A DNA stretch of 64,000 nt from Gemmatimonadota bacterium (GCA_009838645.1 VXRC01000024.1:144494-208493), one strand, 5' to 3'; counted from the first letter of the stretch, positions 41,433 to 50,911 are shown. The notes: generated by a model from the sequence alone, not told the origin. Program-made: numbers and translations.

Positions 41433-43337
41433 ATGACGAAACCATTTTCAAGCGGCATCCATCCATTCCGAATTATCCTACCCTCGACACACAACCACCA
41501 GCGGCGGCCATACAGGAGGATAGAGCTGCGTTCGATCGTTAGGCTCGTCCAGCTGCCGATCGTGTTGGCGGTCGCGTTGTTTCTCACGGGCGGCTATGTT
41601 CACGCCGGCCAGGCAAATACCGCCGCGCAACCCGCCGGTTACGCATTCGACAGCTACGAAATCGACATCGGCCCGGCGGTCCGGCAGACGGTGCTGACGG
41701 GATACCTGCTGGGTGGTGAAACAGCGGAATTGGCCGTGGTGACGGTTGACGAGGACGGCAGCCGACGGTTGCGTATCTATGGTTACGAAGGAGAACCTAG
41801 TGAAGGCGGACCGGGAGAAGCTGAAACGCGTACGTCGTCCTCGGCGAACGGTACCTGGGCACTGCGGATGGATACGCGGCTGCGTCCCGGTGTGACCTTC
41901 GTCGACATTGCCCGCATAGATGGCCGCGATCGCCTGATTATCGGCGAACCGGGGCGGCTCAACGCGTGGGATCCCGGTTCGGACACGGAACACGAACTCG
42001 TGTCCGTCATGCCCGCCGCCACCGTCACGACCGTCAAGTCCGGCGCAACCGGCTTCCGTGCTCCCCATGAAGGTGAAGTGCCGCACGTGGACGTCACCCG
42101 GGACGTGAACGGCAATGGCCGGATGGACCTGGTCGTAACCGGCGACAATGGCTTCCAGATTTACGTCCAATTGGAAGACGGCGCCTTCGCCGATCCGTTT
42201 GAAACCGGCCCACCTCCCAACCTGGATCCGATCCTCGGCGCCGACGGTTACCGGTTCGACCCCTGGAGCGTGAGCCGGATCCACGAATTCGACTGTGACG
42301 GCGACGGCCGCGTCGACCTGGTGTCCTGGAACGGAAACCACTTCGAAGCGCATGTACAGGACGAACAGGGCCTCTACGACCCCGAACCATTGAATTTCAC
42401 CACCGACGTGTCTTTCGATACCGATGATGTTACCTCGCTTGCCGAGGGGGAAATGACGGGCCGCGCGCTTCACTCGTTCGGCGACCTGAACAGCGACGGC
42501 ATCGCCGACATGGTGGTCTACGTCCTCGAGGGAGCACGGATTAAGGACAAACGATCCGCTTACGAAGTGTATTTTGGGGCGCGCGGAGTCGAAGGCGCAG
42601 GCGGACCCGATGGAACGTTAGGGACTGGTGGCAACGGATCCGATGTGCTCGGTTCCGGCAGCCCCATCCAATTCGCGACCATGCCGGATGTCACGATACA
42701 GACCGAAAACCAGGTCCAGCTCGCTATGGAACGCCGCGATCTCGACGGGGACGGCGAAGACGACCTCGTCGTCACTTCGATCGAGAACAAGTATCTCGAA
42801 GGCGGCCTCTTCAAGCGGATCAAGGGCTTCATGGGAGATGACGTCTGGTTGAATGTCGCCTCCTACCACGTGCGCGACGGCCACATCCCGGACCGCGCCA
42901 CGGCCACGCGGCGCATCCAGCTGGACGGCGCGCCGAGTCCTCGGGAGCCGGGTTGGGTTCCGTTGGAGGTCGTGCTCCAGGGCGGAAAACACGCACGACG
43001 AAGGGATCGCGAACAGTACTTGCGTGCGTTCAACAAGAACCTGTTCATTGGGGACGTGACGGGAAACGACCGCGCCGACCTGCTGATCGAGTGGACCCAC
43101 CGGGAACTGCATATCTACGAGGGCGTGCCTGCCCCTGGCCTGTTTGCGGACGAGCCAAAGAAGGTGACGATCGAACTGCCCAACGACGAGGAATTCGCCT
43201 GGATGACGGACCTAAACCGGGACGGCCGCCAGGACATCGTCATGCACCATCCGTTTACGAAACGTGACGCGCACGGGGCGCCAATGGAACTGCCGGGCGC
43301 GGAGTCTCACCGCGTGACCCTGTTGATCGCGCGGTAA
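41433..43337 (+). CDS. Secreted VCBS/FG-GAP repeat protein
   Basis: Up to 634 residues. At least six calcium-binding FG-GAP/VCBS loops are visible: DVNGNGRMDLVVTGDNG, EFDCDGDGRVDLVSWNGN, DLNSDGIADMVVYV, DLDGDGEDDLVVTS, DVTGNDRADLLIEW and DLNRDGRQDIVMH, each with the D-x-D/N-x-D/N-x-x-D spacing, spread over a beta-propeller-like body. The start is doubtful: from the ATG a 31-residue polar stretch precedes the signal peptide, whereas a CTG at 41526 has a perfect AGGAGG 6 bases upstream and opens directly onto the signal peptide (RSIVRLVQLPIVLAVALFLT). Outside-facing binding or structural role by family; no enzyme domain seen. Confidence 0.88.
   Translation: MTKPFSSGIHPFRIILPSTHNHQRRPYRRIELRSIVRLVQLPIVLAVALFLTGGYVHAGQANTAAQPAGYAFDSYEIDIGPAVRQTVLTGYLLGGETAELAVVTVDEDGSRRLRIYGYEGEPSEGGPGEAETRTSSSANGTWALRMDTRLRPGVTFVDIARIDGRDRLIIGEPGRLNAWDPGSDTEHELVSVMPAATVTTVKSGATGFRAPHEGEVPHVDVTRDVNGNGRMDLVVTGDNGFQIYVQLEDGAFADPFETGPPPNLDPILGADGYRFDPWSVSRIHEFDCDGDGRVDLVSWNGNHFEAHVQDEQGLYDPEPLNFTTDVSFDTDDVTSLAEGEMTGRALHSFGDLNSDGIADMVVYVLEGARIKDKRSAYEVYFGARGVEGAGGPDGTLGTGGNGSDVLGSGSPIQFATMPDVTIQTENQVQLAMERRDLDGDGEDDLVVTSIENKYLEGGLFKRIKGFMGDDVWLNVASYHVRDGHIPDRATATRRIQLDGAPSPREPGWVPLEVVLQGGKHARRRDREQYLRAFNKNLFIGDVTGNDRADLLIEWTHRELHIYEGVPAPGLFADEPKKVTIELPNDEEFAWMTDLNRDGRQDIVMHHPFTKRDAHGAPMELPGAESHRVTLLIAR
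41514..41528 (+). promoter_or_regulatory. Ribosome binding site for a possible CTG start
   Basis: AGGAGG at 41514-41519 with 6 bases to CTG at 41526-41528, in frame with the VCBS protein and directly before its signal peptide. The upstream ATG at 41433 has only a weak GACGAG. Confidence 0.5.
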
Positions 43338-43366
43338 AAACGCCGACTATGCATTTGGAGTAACGC

Positions 43367-44923
43367 GTGGCAAACTTAATCGAAATGGCGGCCCACGAAC
43401 TTGCGCCGCGGATCCAGTCCGGCGAGGTCACCGCGGAAGAGGTGGCCAGGGAAGTCCTCAGCCTTATCGAAGAAAAGGATCCCGCCATCAATGCCTATCT
43501 CGCAGTCGACCGGGAGGCGGTGATCGAAGACGCGCGGGACGTGGACCGTCGTATCGCTGCCGGCGAAACGACCGGACCTCTGGCCGGCGTGCCCATCGCC
43601 ATCAAGGACGCCATCTGCACGAAGGACCTGGAAACCACCTGCGCTTCCCGTATCCTCGAGGGATTCGTGCCGCCCTACGACGCCACGGTCATCGCCCGGT
43701 TACGCGCGGCGGACGCCGTGATCGTCGGCAAGACCAACATGGACCAGTTCGGCATGGGGTCCTCCAACGAGAACTCCGGGTTCGACGTCTGCCGGAACCC
43801 CCTGGACACCTCCCGCGTACCGGGCGGTTCGAGCGGAGGTTCCGCCGCGGCCCTGGCGGCGGGCACGGCGGTCCTGGCCCTGGGCGAGGACACGGGCGGT
43901 TCGATCCGCCAGCCCGCGGCCTTCTGCGGCGTCGTGGGACTCAAGCCCACCTACGGACGGGTTTCCCGCTACGGCATCATCGCCTATGGTTCATCCTTCG
44001 ACCAGGTCGGCCCCATGGCCCGGAACGTGGAAGACTGCGCACAGCTACTGGGCGTCATCGCCGGCCACGACCCCATGGATACCACGTCGGCATCGGAAGC
44101 GGTGCCGGACTACACGGCCACCCTAAAACAGGACATTGCCGGCCTGCGCATCGGCGTGCCCGAAGAATATCTGGCCGAGGGTCTCGACGCATCCGTGAAG
44201 GAAAGCGTAAGCCGGGCGATCGAACGCATGGAATCCCTGGGCGCCCGCGTGGAAAGCGTTCACCTGCCCCACACCGAATACGCCGTGGCCGCTTACTATA
44301 TCCTGGTCACCGCGGAAGCCTCTTCCAACCTGGCCCGATATGACGGGGTAAAGTACGGGTTTCGGGGTGATCAGGATGGGGGGGCGTCGGCCACTGAAGC
44401 GCCGGCCGGAGGATCAGGGGTCGCGCCGGAGGCACCAGCGACGCCGGCCGACAGCGGAACCGGGGTCGGCGCGCCAGCGCTCGCGCCCGAAGACCGGCTG
44501 GACGCCATGTACGGATCGACCCGCAGCGGGGGGTTCGGCCTGGAGGTGAAACGCCGCATCATGCTCGGTACCTACGTGCTCAGCGCCGGCTACTACGACG
44601 CCTACTACGACAAGGCCCAGCGCGTGCGCACGCTCATCAAGGGCGACTTCGACCAGGCCTTCGAAAAGGTCGACCTTCTGGTGGCCCCCACCACGCCTAC
44701 CACCGCCTTCCGCATCGGCGAGAAGATCGACGACCCGCTTCAGATGTACCTGTCCGACGTATATACCGTGCCCATCAACCTCGCCGGCGTGCCGGCCATC
44801 TCCCTGCCCTGCGGAACGGATCCCGGCGGCATGCCCATCGGCCTGCAGATCATCGGGCCCCATTTCGGCGAGGAGCGAATACTGCGGGCGGCCTTTGCCT
44901 TCGAGGAGGCGACGCGGTCATGA
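43367..44923 (+). CDS. gatA: Asp-tRNA(Asn)/Glu-tRNA(Gln) amidotransferase subunit A, with low-complexity insert
   Basis: 518 residues, amidase-signature family. The Ser-cisSer-Lys site is clear: Lys in [12 protein letters not shown], and the serines in [15 protein letters not shown]; the [16 protein letters not shown] region is also standard. The start is GTG with GGAG upstream. Odd: residues 334-377 (44366-44497) are an Ala/Pro/Gly-rich insert inside a conserved part of the enzyme, between [14 protein letters not shown] and [14 protein letters not shown]. It releases ammonia from glutamine to amidate mischarged Glu-tRNA(Gln) or Asp-tRNA(Asn), together with GatB and GatC. gatC is not in the window. 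Confidence 0.95.
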   Translation: MANLIEMAAHELAPRIQSGEVTAEEVAREVLSLIEEKDPAINAYLAVDREAVIEDARDVDRRIAAGETTGPLAGVPIAIKDAICTKDLETTCASRILEGFVPPYDATVIARLRAADAVIVGKTNMDQFGMGSSNENSGFDVCRNPLDTSRVPGGSSGGSAAALAAGTAVLALGEDTGGSIRQPAAFCGVVGLKPTYGRVSRYGIIAYGSSFDQVGPMARNVEDCAQLLGVIAGHDPMDTTSASEAVPDYTATLKQDIAGLRIGVPEEYLAEGLDASVKESVSRAIERMESLGARVESVHLPHTEYAVAAYYILVTAEASSNLARYDGVKYGFRGDQDGGASATEAPAGGSGVAPEAPATPADSGTGVGAPALAPEDRLDAMYGSTRSGGFGLEVKRRIMLGTYVLSAGYYDAYYDKAQRVRTLIKGDFDQAFEKVDLLVAPTTPTTAFRIGEKIDDPLQMYLSDVYTVPINLAGVPAISLPCGTDPGGMPIGLQIIGPHFGEERILRAAFAFEEATRS

Positions 44924-46452
44924 GCGACGCAGTGATGAAGTATGAGTCCGTGATCGGGCTGGAAGTGCACGCCCAGCTCTTGACCAACTCGAAGATCTTC
45001 TGTGGATGCCCGGTGGCCTTCGGCGGTGAGCCGAATACCCGCGTCTGCCCCATCTGCCTCGGCATGCCCGGCGTCCTGCCCGTCCTGAACCGCCGCGCCG
45101 TCGAATACACGATCCGCATGGCTCTGGCCGTGGACGGCCGTGTGGCCGAAACCAGCGCTTTTGCCCGCAAGAACTACTTCTATCCGGATCTGCCCAAGGG
45201 CTACCAGATCTCGCAGTACGACCGGGCGGGCGAGCCCATTTCCCTGGCCGGCGGCATCGAGATCGAGGGCGAAGACGGCCCCCGTTTCGTCCGGCTCCGG
45301 CGGATCCACCTGGAGGAAGAAGCCGGAAAGTCCATCCACAATGAACCCGGGTACGATCCCGACCTGAGCTACATCGATTTCAACCGGACGGGCGTGCCCC
45401 TCATGGAGATCGTCAGCGAACCCGACATCCGCAGCCCCCGCGAAGCCTCGGTCTACCTCGCCCGGCTGCGGCAGATCCTGCAGTACATCGGCGTCTGCGA
45501 CGGCAACATGGATGAGGGAAGCCTGCGCTGCGACGCCAACGTGTCCATCCGCAAGCCCGGCGATCCCCTGGGCGAACTCGTCGAGATCAAGAACATGAAC
45601 TCCATGCGCTCCATGGAACGGGCCCTGGAATTTGAAATCGCCAGGCAGTCCGAACTGCTCGATGACGGCGGCACCGTCGCACGCCAGACCCGCCTGTGGG
45701 ACGAGGAGAAACGGGAGACCTTTCCCATGCGGTCGAAGGAAGAAGCCCACGACTACCGGTACTTCCCCGACCCCGATCTCGTCACCGTCGAGATCACCCG
45801 ATCCTGGGTGGACGAGATCGGCGAAGACCTGCCCGAACTCCCCGATGTGCGCATGCAGCGTTTCGTCGAAGCGTACGAACTGCCGCAGGACATGGCGCGG
45901 CAACTGACGGAGAACCGGACCCGGGCCGACTACTTCGAGGCATGCGTCTCTCATGCGGTCGGCAAAGCAACGGGTGGAACGGCCGGCGAAGCATCAGATG
46001 AAGCAATGGAAGGATCGGCCGGCGACGCGCGCACCGTCAGCAACTGGATGCTCAGTGAACTCCTGCGTGTCCAGCACGAACGCCGCATGGACCAGGAGAC
46101 CCTCGAAGCCCGCATTCCACCCGATCACCTGGCCCAGCTCCTCGGACAGATCAAGAAAGGCAAGATCAGCGGCAAGATCGGCAAGGACGTCCTCGACATC
46201 ATGGCCGAAACCAGCAAGGCACCGGCCAAGGTCATCGAGGAACAGGGCCTCGTGCAGATCTCGGATACCGGCGAACTCGAAGGCGTCGTCGACGGTATCC
46301 TCGCCGAACATCCCGACGACGTGGCCGAATACCGGGCCGGCAAGACCAAGCTCCTCGGCTTCTTCATGGGCCAGGTCATGCGCGCGACCCAGGGCAAGGC
46401 GAATCCGAAGATGGTGAACGAGTTGCTCCGGAAGAAGCTGGCGGAAGGTTGA
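44920..46452 (+). CDS. gatB: Asp-tRNA(Asn)/Glu-tRNA(Gln) amidotransferase subunit B
   Basis: 510 residues. [20 protein letters not shown] and [18 protein letters not shown] give the C-x-C...C-x2-C zinc site; [28 protein letters not shown] and [18 protein letters not shown] are family hallmarks, and the C-terminal YqeY-like tail domain is present ([10 protein letters not shown] to [13 protein letters not shown]). Odd: residues 348-371 ([20 protein letters not shown] and on; 45961-46032) form an extra Gly/Ala/Glu-rich segment absent from most GatB proteins. Overlaps gatA by 4 bp (ATGA). Confidence 0.95.
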   Translation: MSDAVMKYESVIGLEVHAQLLTNSKIFCGCPVAFGGEPNTRVCPICLGMPGVLPVLNRRAVEYTIRMALAVDGRVAETSAFARKNYFYPDLPKGYQISQYDRAGEPISLAGGIEIEGEDGPRFVRLRRIHLEEEAGKSIHNEPGYDPDLSYIDFNRTGVPLMEIVSEPDIRSPREASVYLARLRQILQYIGVCDGNMDEGSLRCDANVSIRKPGDPLGELVEIKNMNSMRSMERALEFEIARQSELLDDGGTVARQTRLWDEEKRETFPMRSKEEAHDYRYFPDPDLVTVEITRSWVDEIGEDLPELPDVRMQRFVEAYELPQDMARQLTENRTRADYFEACVSHAVGKATGGTAGEASDEAMEGSAGDARTVSNWMLSELLRVQHERRMDQETLEARIPPDHLAQLLGQIKKGKISGKIGKDVLDIMAETSKAPAKVIEEQGLVQISDTGELEGVVDGILAEHPDDVAEYRAGKTKLLGFFMGQVMRATQGKANPKMVNELLRKKLAEG

Positions 46453-46467
46453 GACCGTTCGTAGGTA

Positions 46468-46710
46468 TCAACCGGAATCCGTGATCTTCAGCAGGCCCTC
46501 GACGCGGCCGAGCCTACCGTTCATGTCGTGCATTTCCTCCCGGATGGCGGTAACTTCCGTGCGCACGGACGCGATCTCTCCCTTTAACTCCTCCTTCATT
46601 TCCTTCATATCGGACTTAAGTTCGTTGCTGATGGCCTTTGTCTGTTTCCAGATAAAGATAAAGGCCGTCAGCAGCGTGACCGGGGTGATGAGAAGTTGGG
46701 CAAGTTCCAT
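46468..46710 (-). CDS. Small membrane/coiled-coil protein (tandem paralogue 3)
   Basis: 80 residues starting MELAQLLITPVTLLTAFIFI: a single membrane helix, then a charged coiled coil (SNELKSDMKEMKEELKGEIA) ending in EEMHDMNGRLGRVEGLLKI. The ATG at 46710 is preferred to one three codons upstream, because GAGGAGG lies only one base from that first ATG but 10 from this one, and the two paralogues begin at the same residue. Topology would place the coiled coil in the cytosol or periplasm; it probably oligomerises. No family recognised with certainty. Confidence 0.72.
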   Translation of the reverse strand: MELAQLLITPVTLLTAFIFIWKQTKAISNELKSDMKEMKEELKGEIASVRTEVTAIREEMHDMNGRLGRVEGLLKITDSG

Positions 46711-46798
46711 CAGAGTCATTCCTCCTCTTAGATTGGGGGCGCAGTTTGGCGGTTATTCCAGGTCCGTTTGTCAGTACATTTTTCTTTGTTGACGTTTG

Positions 46799-47101
46799 TT
46801 ACTCATTGCTTGATCGTGCGACGTCGGAGGTCATCAGCAGGCCTTCGACGCGGCTGAGACGTCCGTTCATGTCGTGCATTTCTACACGAATGGAAGCGAC
46901 TTCCTTGCGAATCGATGTTGTTTCTTCCTTAAACTCCTCCTTCAGTTCTTTCATATCTGTTTTCAGTTCTGACTTCAAATCCCTCATATCTGCCTTCAAT
47001 TCCCGCCTCAGTTCTTCCCTGCCGGTTTTGGCCTGCTTCCAGAAGAAGATGAATGCCATCAACAAGGTGGTTGGTGTGACAAGAAGCTGTGCAATTTCCA
47101 T
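46799..47101 (-). CDS. Small membrane/coiled-coil protein (tandem paralogue 2)
   Basis: 100 residues starting MEIAQLLVTPTTLLMAFIFF with GGAGGGAAGATC upstream. It has the same layout as its neighbours but a longer coiled coil containing heptad-like repeats of K-x-D-M-x-x-L-K-x-E (ADMRDLKSELKTDMKELKEE), which looks like an internal duplication of an 11-residue unit. Ends VEMHDMNGRLSRVEGLLMTS. Confidence 0.75.
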   Translation of the reverse strand: MEIAQLLVTPTTLLMAFIFFWKQAKTGREELRRELKADMRDLKSELKTDMKELKEEFKEETTSIRKEVASIRVEMHDMNGRLSRVEGLLMTSDVARSSNE

Positions 47102-47186
47102 GATCTTCCCTCCAATCTGTGAGGGACACAGTCCGGCAATCGATCCAGCCATTCTCGTCCCGGCCATGGCGCGAGAAGGAATTCGA

Positions 47187-47423
47187 CTACTTCTTACGTA
47201 GTTTTTCAAAGTCCAGGGTCATCAACAGACCCTCGACGCGGCCGAGACGTCCGTTCATGTCGTGCATTACTTCCCGGATGGATGAAACATCGTTACGAAC
47301 GGCCTTGATGTCTTCCTTTAACTCTCTTTTCAGTTCGTTGCTGATAGCTTTGGTCTGTTTCCAAAAAAAGATAAAGGCCGTCAGCAATGTGACCGGGGTT
47401 ATGAGCAACTGAGCAAGTTCCAT
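47187..47423 (-). CDS. Small membrane/coiled-coil protein (tandem paralogue 1)
   Basis: 78 residues starting MELAQLLITPVTLLTAFIFF, then WKQTKAISNELKRELKEDIK and EVMHDMNGRLGRVEGLLMTL. GGGAGG lies 8 bases before the chosen ATG. Of the three paralogues this is the closest to paralogue 3 (N-terminal 26 residues almost identical). The three are co-directional with 85-88-bp gaps and probably co-transcribed. Confidence 0.75.
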   Translation of the reverse strand: MELAQLLITPVTLLTAFIFFWKQTKAISNELKRELKEDIKAVRNDVSSIREVMHDMNGRLGRVEGLLMTLDFEKLRKK

Positions 47424-47793
47424 GTTCAATATCCTCCCATGCAGTTTGGGTGAATGGTCTCATTCGGGCTTCGAATCGATGTGAGCGACCAACGCTCTTT
47501 TACGAATCAGTCGTAGAAATCGTAGCAAATCTGGAAACAATCGTGTGAAAATGAGGTTTTTGTGCGGGCTTGAGTAACCGAGGCGACTGTAGTGCGGATC
47601 CAGAAAGCGGATGAAGACGAGAGGTGTTTTGCGGGAGAAACAGGAGAGGAACAGGTCGATCCGGCGGTGGGAATCTCCGGTTGAGTCACTAGACGATCTT
47701 GTTTCGTGTATACTTTGTAGATACCTTGTTTACCGTATCCTAGGATGGGGTTGATCGAAAGTACCTGGCTTCACTTCACAGAATGAGGATCCC
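47424..47793. other. Intergenic region between the coiled-coil genes and a PhyH gene
   Basis: No gene is seen in these ~370 bases. A possible -10 element TATACT lies at 47709-47714 but without a well-placed -35. A 60-codon open frame on the minus strand (47507-47689) has no ribosome site and no recognisable product, and I treat it as chance. Confidence 0.5.
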
Positions 47794-48579
47794 ATGTTCC
47801 CCGAACAGGCCATTGAAAAACGCCAACAACTGCTGCGCGACGGCTTCTGCGTGGTCGACGATATCCTCGGCAGTGCTTTCCTTCAGGAGCTGCGTATCGA
47901 AACCGAGCGCATGATGGAAAACTGGGTGCCGCCACCCGATGTCAGGTACCAGGGCCAGCACGTCACCGCGCAGGGGACTGAGAACCCGACCATTCAGAAG
48001 CTGCTCGACTGGCCCGCCACGCGGCGCGCCCTTGAACAGATGGGTCTGGGCGACTTTGCCAGCACCGGTGGGGTCATCCTTCTCACCAAGGATCCGGGAG
48101 AACCGGCACTGTACTGGCACCAGGACTGGATGCAGTGGAACGATCCGATGAGTTGCTCTCCCTGGCCGCAGATCATCTTCGTATCGTATTACCTGAGCGA
48201 TACGTCGCGAGAGAACGGATGCCTGAAGATCATACCGGGCACCCACCTGAAGCGCATCCCGCTGCACGACCAGCTGGTGCCGGCTCATGAGCAGGGCGCC
48301 CGCTTCATTGCCGAAGACCATCCCACCATGTTCAGCGACCACCCCGACCAGGTCGAGGTCTGCGTCAAGGCCGGTGACCTGGTACTGGCCGATGCCCGCG
48401 TGCTGCATTCGGCGCATCGGAACTTGACCGACGAGCGCCGTACTCTGGTACTGGCCTGGCACCGGCGCCCCGACACCGTGCCGGCCTATTGGACCGATCC
48501 GGTGCCGACCATCATCGCCGAGCGCGACCCTGAGATGGAGTATCCAGGATCCAGGATTCCGGGTGAACTTTTGCAGTAG
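47794..48579 (+). CDS. Phytanoyl-CoA dioxygenase (PhyH) family protein
   Basis: 261 residues. QQLLRDGFCVVDDILGSAFL opens the domain; iron ligands are His109-x-Asp111 (LYWHQDWMQWND) and a later His in ARVLHSAHRNLTDERRTLVL with the 2-oxoglutarate Arg. SDTSRENGCLKIIPGTHLKR is the usual core strand and 'GTH' turn. Non-haem iron hydroxylase; substrate unknown. Compared with the other two PhyH proteins here it is clearly a separate subfamily. Confidence 0.92.
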   Translation: MFPEQAIEKRQQLLRDGFCVVDDILGSAFLQELRIETERMMENWVPPPDVRYQGQHVTAQGTENPTIQKLLDWPATRRALEQMGLGDFASTGGVILLTKDPGEPALYWHQDWMQWNDPMSCSPWPQIIFVSYYLSDTSRENGCLKIIPGTHLKRIPLHDQLVPAHEQGARFIAEDHPTMFSDHPDQVEVCVKAGDLVLADARVLHSAHRNLTDERRTLVLAWHRRPDTVPAYWTDPVPTIIAERDPEMEYPGSRIPGELLQ

Positions 48580-48666
48580 GAGTGAGGTAAATCAGTTGGA
48601 AAGGCGTGGAAGTCGACTGAAGCAGATGTGAAATGAGTAAACCATGTTGTAAGATTTCAAAGTTTT

Positions 48667-48695
48667 TTGATGACATGGTATACATTTTTCATACA
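48667..48695 (+). promoter_or_regulatory. Possible promoter of the DUF3883 gene
   Basis: TTGATG at 48667-48672, 17 bases, CATACA at 48690-48695, in a markedly AT-rich stretch (48650-48720). Confidence 0.3.
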
Positions 48696-48795
48696 AACGA
48701 GCGCATAGTTAACATGGGCGCACCCTCAAGATTACAAACAGTTGCATTTGTTTGACAAAGGTGTTGCCTGGCAACTAAAGACACACAAAGCCCCC

Positions 48796-49677
48796 ATGCC
48801 CCGTAACTGGTCTGAAAGCGAAATCGCCGCCATCGTAGAAGACTATTTCGAGATGCTCGCGCTCGAGCTCGAAGGGCGCCGTTACAACAAGACCGAGCAT
48901 CGACGTGCGCTCATGCACACCATCGAACGTAACCATGGATCGATTGAGCGCAAGCACATGAACATCAGCGCGGTGTTGGCCGTTCTCGGTCTTCCCTATA
49001 TCAATGGGTACAAACCTTACAGCAACTTTCAGCAGGCCTTGTTCGAGGCGGTGCAGGCACGACTTCATGATGACGCTGTTCTTTATGCGTCTCTGACGGG
49101 CGAGGCTGCCGCAGTAGGGGAACCTTTACCCGAGTTTCGCATTGATACGGAACAGATTGTAGACCCGGAACGAGTCTATGTAGACGCGCCGTTACCTCTG
49201 GAAGTCACAGATCCGCAATTGCCGGCAGACATCAGCAGGATTGTACGGAAGTTCGAACCTCCCGCCGAACGGGATGCCCGCAATCGAATGCTAGGAAAGG
49301 CAGGCGAGGAGTTCGTATTCGAATTGGAGAGGAAGAGGTTGTCCATGCTGGGCAGGCAGGACCTTGCGGACAATGTACGTTGGGTCGCCCGGGACGATGG
49401 GGATGGTTTCGGCTTCGACATCCTGTCTTTCCATGGTTCAGGCACAGGTTACAAGGCCAGCCGCGAGCGCTGGCTGGAGATCAAAACGACGAACGGTCCG
49501 AAGACCACCCCGTTTTTCATTACCAGGAACGAACTGAGCGTATCCGAGGAAAACCCGGAAATCTTCAGGGTCGTAAGGTTATACGATTTCCGGAGAAGGG
49601 CACGAGCCTACCGCCTGGAACCGCCGCTGGAGGATCGAGTTCGTCTTACGCCTGCAATTTACAGGGCTTACCCCTGA
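48796..49677 (+). CDS. DUF3883 domain protein (probable PD-(D/E)XK nuclease fold)
   Basis: About 293 residues from MPRNWSESEIAAIVEDYFEM, which is where family members usually begin; an upstream in-frame TTG at 48742 is less likely. Residues ~1-95 form a conserved helical N-domain (RRYNKTEHRRALMHTIERNH). The C-terminal DUF3883 domain has LGKAGEEFVFELERKRL, then Asp208 in FGFDILSF and Glu228-Ile-Lys230 in RWLEIKTTNG, fitting the D-x(n)-E-x-K nuclease pattern with an upstream Glu. Such proteins are often defence or restriction associated, but no methylase, helicase or other defence gene is adjacent. Solitary function unknown. Confidence 0.83.
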   Translation: MPRNWSESEIAAIVEDYFEMLALELEGRRYNKTEHRRALMHTIERNHGSIERKHMNISAVLAVLGLPYINGYKPYSNFQQALFEAVQARLHDDAVLYASLTGEAAAVGEPLPEFRIDTEQIVDPERVYVDAPLPLEVTDPQLPADISRIVRKFEPPAERDARNRMLGKAGEEFVFELERKRLSMLGRQDLADNVRWVARDDGDGFGFDILSFHGSGTGYKASRERWLEIKTTNGPKTTPFFITRNELSVSEENPEIFRVVRLYDFRRRARAYRLEPPLEDRVRLTPAIYRAYP

Positions 49678-49694
49678 ATCCTGCCCGTTTTGTA

Positions 49695-49722
49695 TTGATA
49701 ATCAGCCCAATTGACCTAACTT
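49695..49722 (+). promoter_or_regulatory. Possible promoter of the first solute-binding protein gene
   Basis: TTGATA at 49695-49700, 16 bases, TAACTT at 49717-49722. Spacing is acceptable, the -10 is weak. Confidence 0.3.
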
Positions 49723-49798
49723 AGCGTCATCAGGTCAACCAACCGTCCATTCTACCGGCCATCGCGTTTCCATTCCGAACAACCGGGGATAAGTCCGT

Positions 49799-50911
49799 AT
49801 GCCGAGTAATACCTTCATGGTCCGAATCCTACGTACATCCCTTGTGGCAGTGGCCTTACTCACTGCATATCCCCCGGACCAGGCATCGGCCCAGAACCAG
49901 ACGATCACCGTCGTCAGCTTCGGCGGCTCCTACTCCCGCGCCTGCGAGAAGGGCTACCACGAGCGGTTCGAAGCGGAAACGGGTATCAAGATCAACTTCG
50001 AGGACTACAACGGCGGGCTGGCGCAGATCCGCGCGCAGGTGGACGTGGGAAATGTATACTGGGACGTAGTTGACATGAATATCGCCGATATCGTCCGGGG
50101 TTGCGATGAAGGACTGCTCGTTCCGATCAACATCGACGGTTTTTCTCCGGGCGCTGATGGCACGCCGGCCGTGGACGACTTCGTTGAAGGTACGATTTCG
50201 GAATGCGGCGTGACGACCCTGTTCTTTTCGACGGTTATTGCGTACAACGACAAACGCATCGGCGACATGAAGCCCAAGACCGTCGACGACTTCTTCGACC
50301 TGGAAAAGTTCCCGGGCCGCCGGGGCATGCGGCGCGTTCCGCGGGTCAATCTCGAATTCGCGCTGATGGCGGACGGGGTGCCGCTGGACAAGGTGTACGC
50401 CACGCTGGACACCGAGGAGGGCATCGCCCGGGCCTTCCGCAAGCTGGATACCATCAAGGAACACATCATATGGTGGGAGACCGGGGCCCATCCGCCGCAG
50501 TTGCTGGCCGACGGCGAGGTGGTGATGACCACGGCCTACAACGGGCGCATCTTCAACGCCCAGGTGCTGGAGGATCAGCCTTTTGTCATCGTTTGGGACG
50601 GGCAGGTCCTGGATACGAGCGGGTTCGGCATCGTCGAAGGCACGCGCAACCTTGAATCCGCGCTTCGGTTTTTCGACTTCGCCGCCACGGCGGAGTCCAT
50701 GGCCGGCCTCGCCCGGTACATCGCCTACAGCCCGACGCGCCGTTCCGCCATGCCCCTGATCTCGACCCACGCCGAAAAGGGGGTGGACATGCGGCCGCAC
50801 ATGCCCACGACACCGGAGAACGCGGCGCGCGCCCTGCACAACGACTGGGAATGGTGGAGCGACAACGGCGAAGAGATGAACGAACGATTCAGCACGTGGC
50901 TGGCCCGGTGA
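49799..50911 (+). CDS. Extracellular solute-binding protein (PotD/spermidine-putrescine-like), copy 1
   Basis: 370 residues. Signal peptide ends near ASA-QNQ (residue ~32). The mature protein has ITVVSFGGSYSRACEKGYHE, ETGIKINFEDYNGGLAQIRA, WDVVDMNIADIVRGCDEGLL and a C-terminal THAEKGVDMRPHMPTTPENA, as in COG0687-type periplasmic binding proteins that feed polyamine-like ABC importers. It lies 32 bp before copy 2. No permease or ATPase gene is in the region, so it is an orphan binding protein in this window. DNA is unusually similar to copy 2 at both ends. Confidence 0.9.
   Translation: MPSNTFMVRILRTSLVAVALLTAYPPDQASAQNQTITVVSFGGSYSRACEKGYHERFEAETGIKINFEDYNGGLAQIRAQVDVGNVYWDVVDMNIADIVRGCDEGLLVPINIDGFSPGADGTPAVDDFVEGTISECGVTTLFFSTVIAYNDKRIGDMKPKTVDDFFDLEKFPGRRGMRRVPRVNLEFALMADGVPLDKVYATLDTEEGIARAFRKLDTIKEHIIWWETGAHPPQLLADGEVVMTTAYNGRIFNAQVLEDQPFVIVWDGQVLDTSGFGIVEGTRNLESALRFFDFAATAESMAGLARYIAYSPTRRSAMPLISTHAEKGVDMRPHMPTTPENAARALHNDWEWWSDNGEEMNERFSTWLAR

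Noticed and set aside
44740-45954. A 404-codon minus-strand frame opposite gatA/gatB
   Set aside because: No initiation signal and low-complexity composition; gatA and gatB on the plus strand are unambiguous.
47507-47689. A 60-codon minus-strand open frame between the coiled-coil genes and the PhyH gene
   Set aside because: No ribosome site, composition like non-coding sequence, no similarity to its neighbours.
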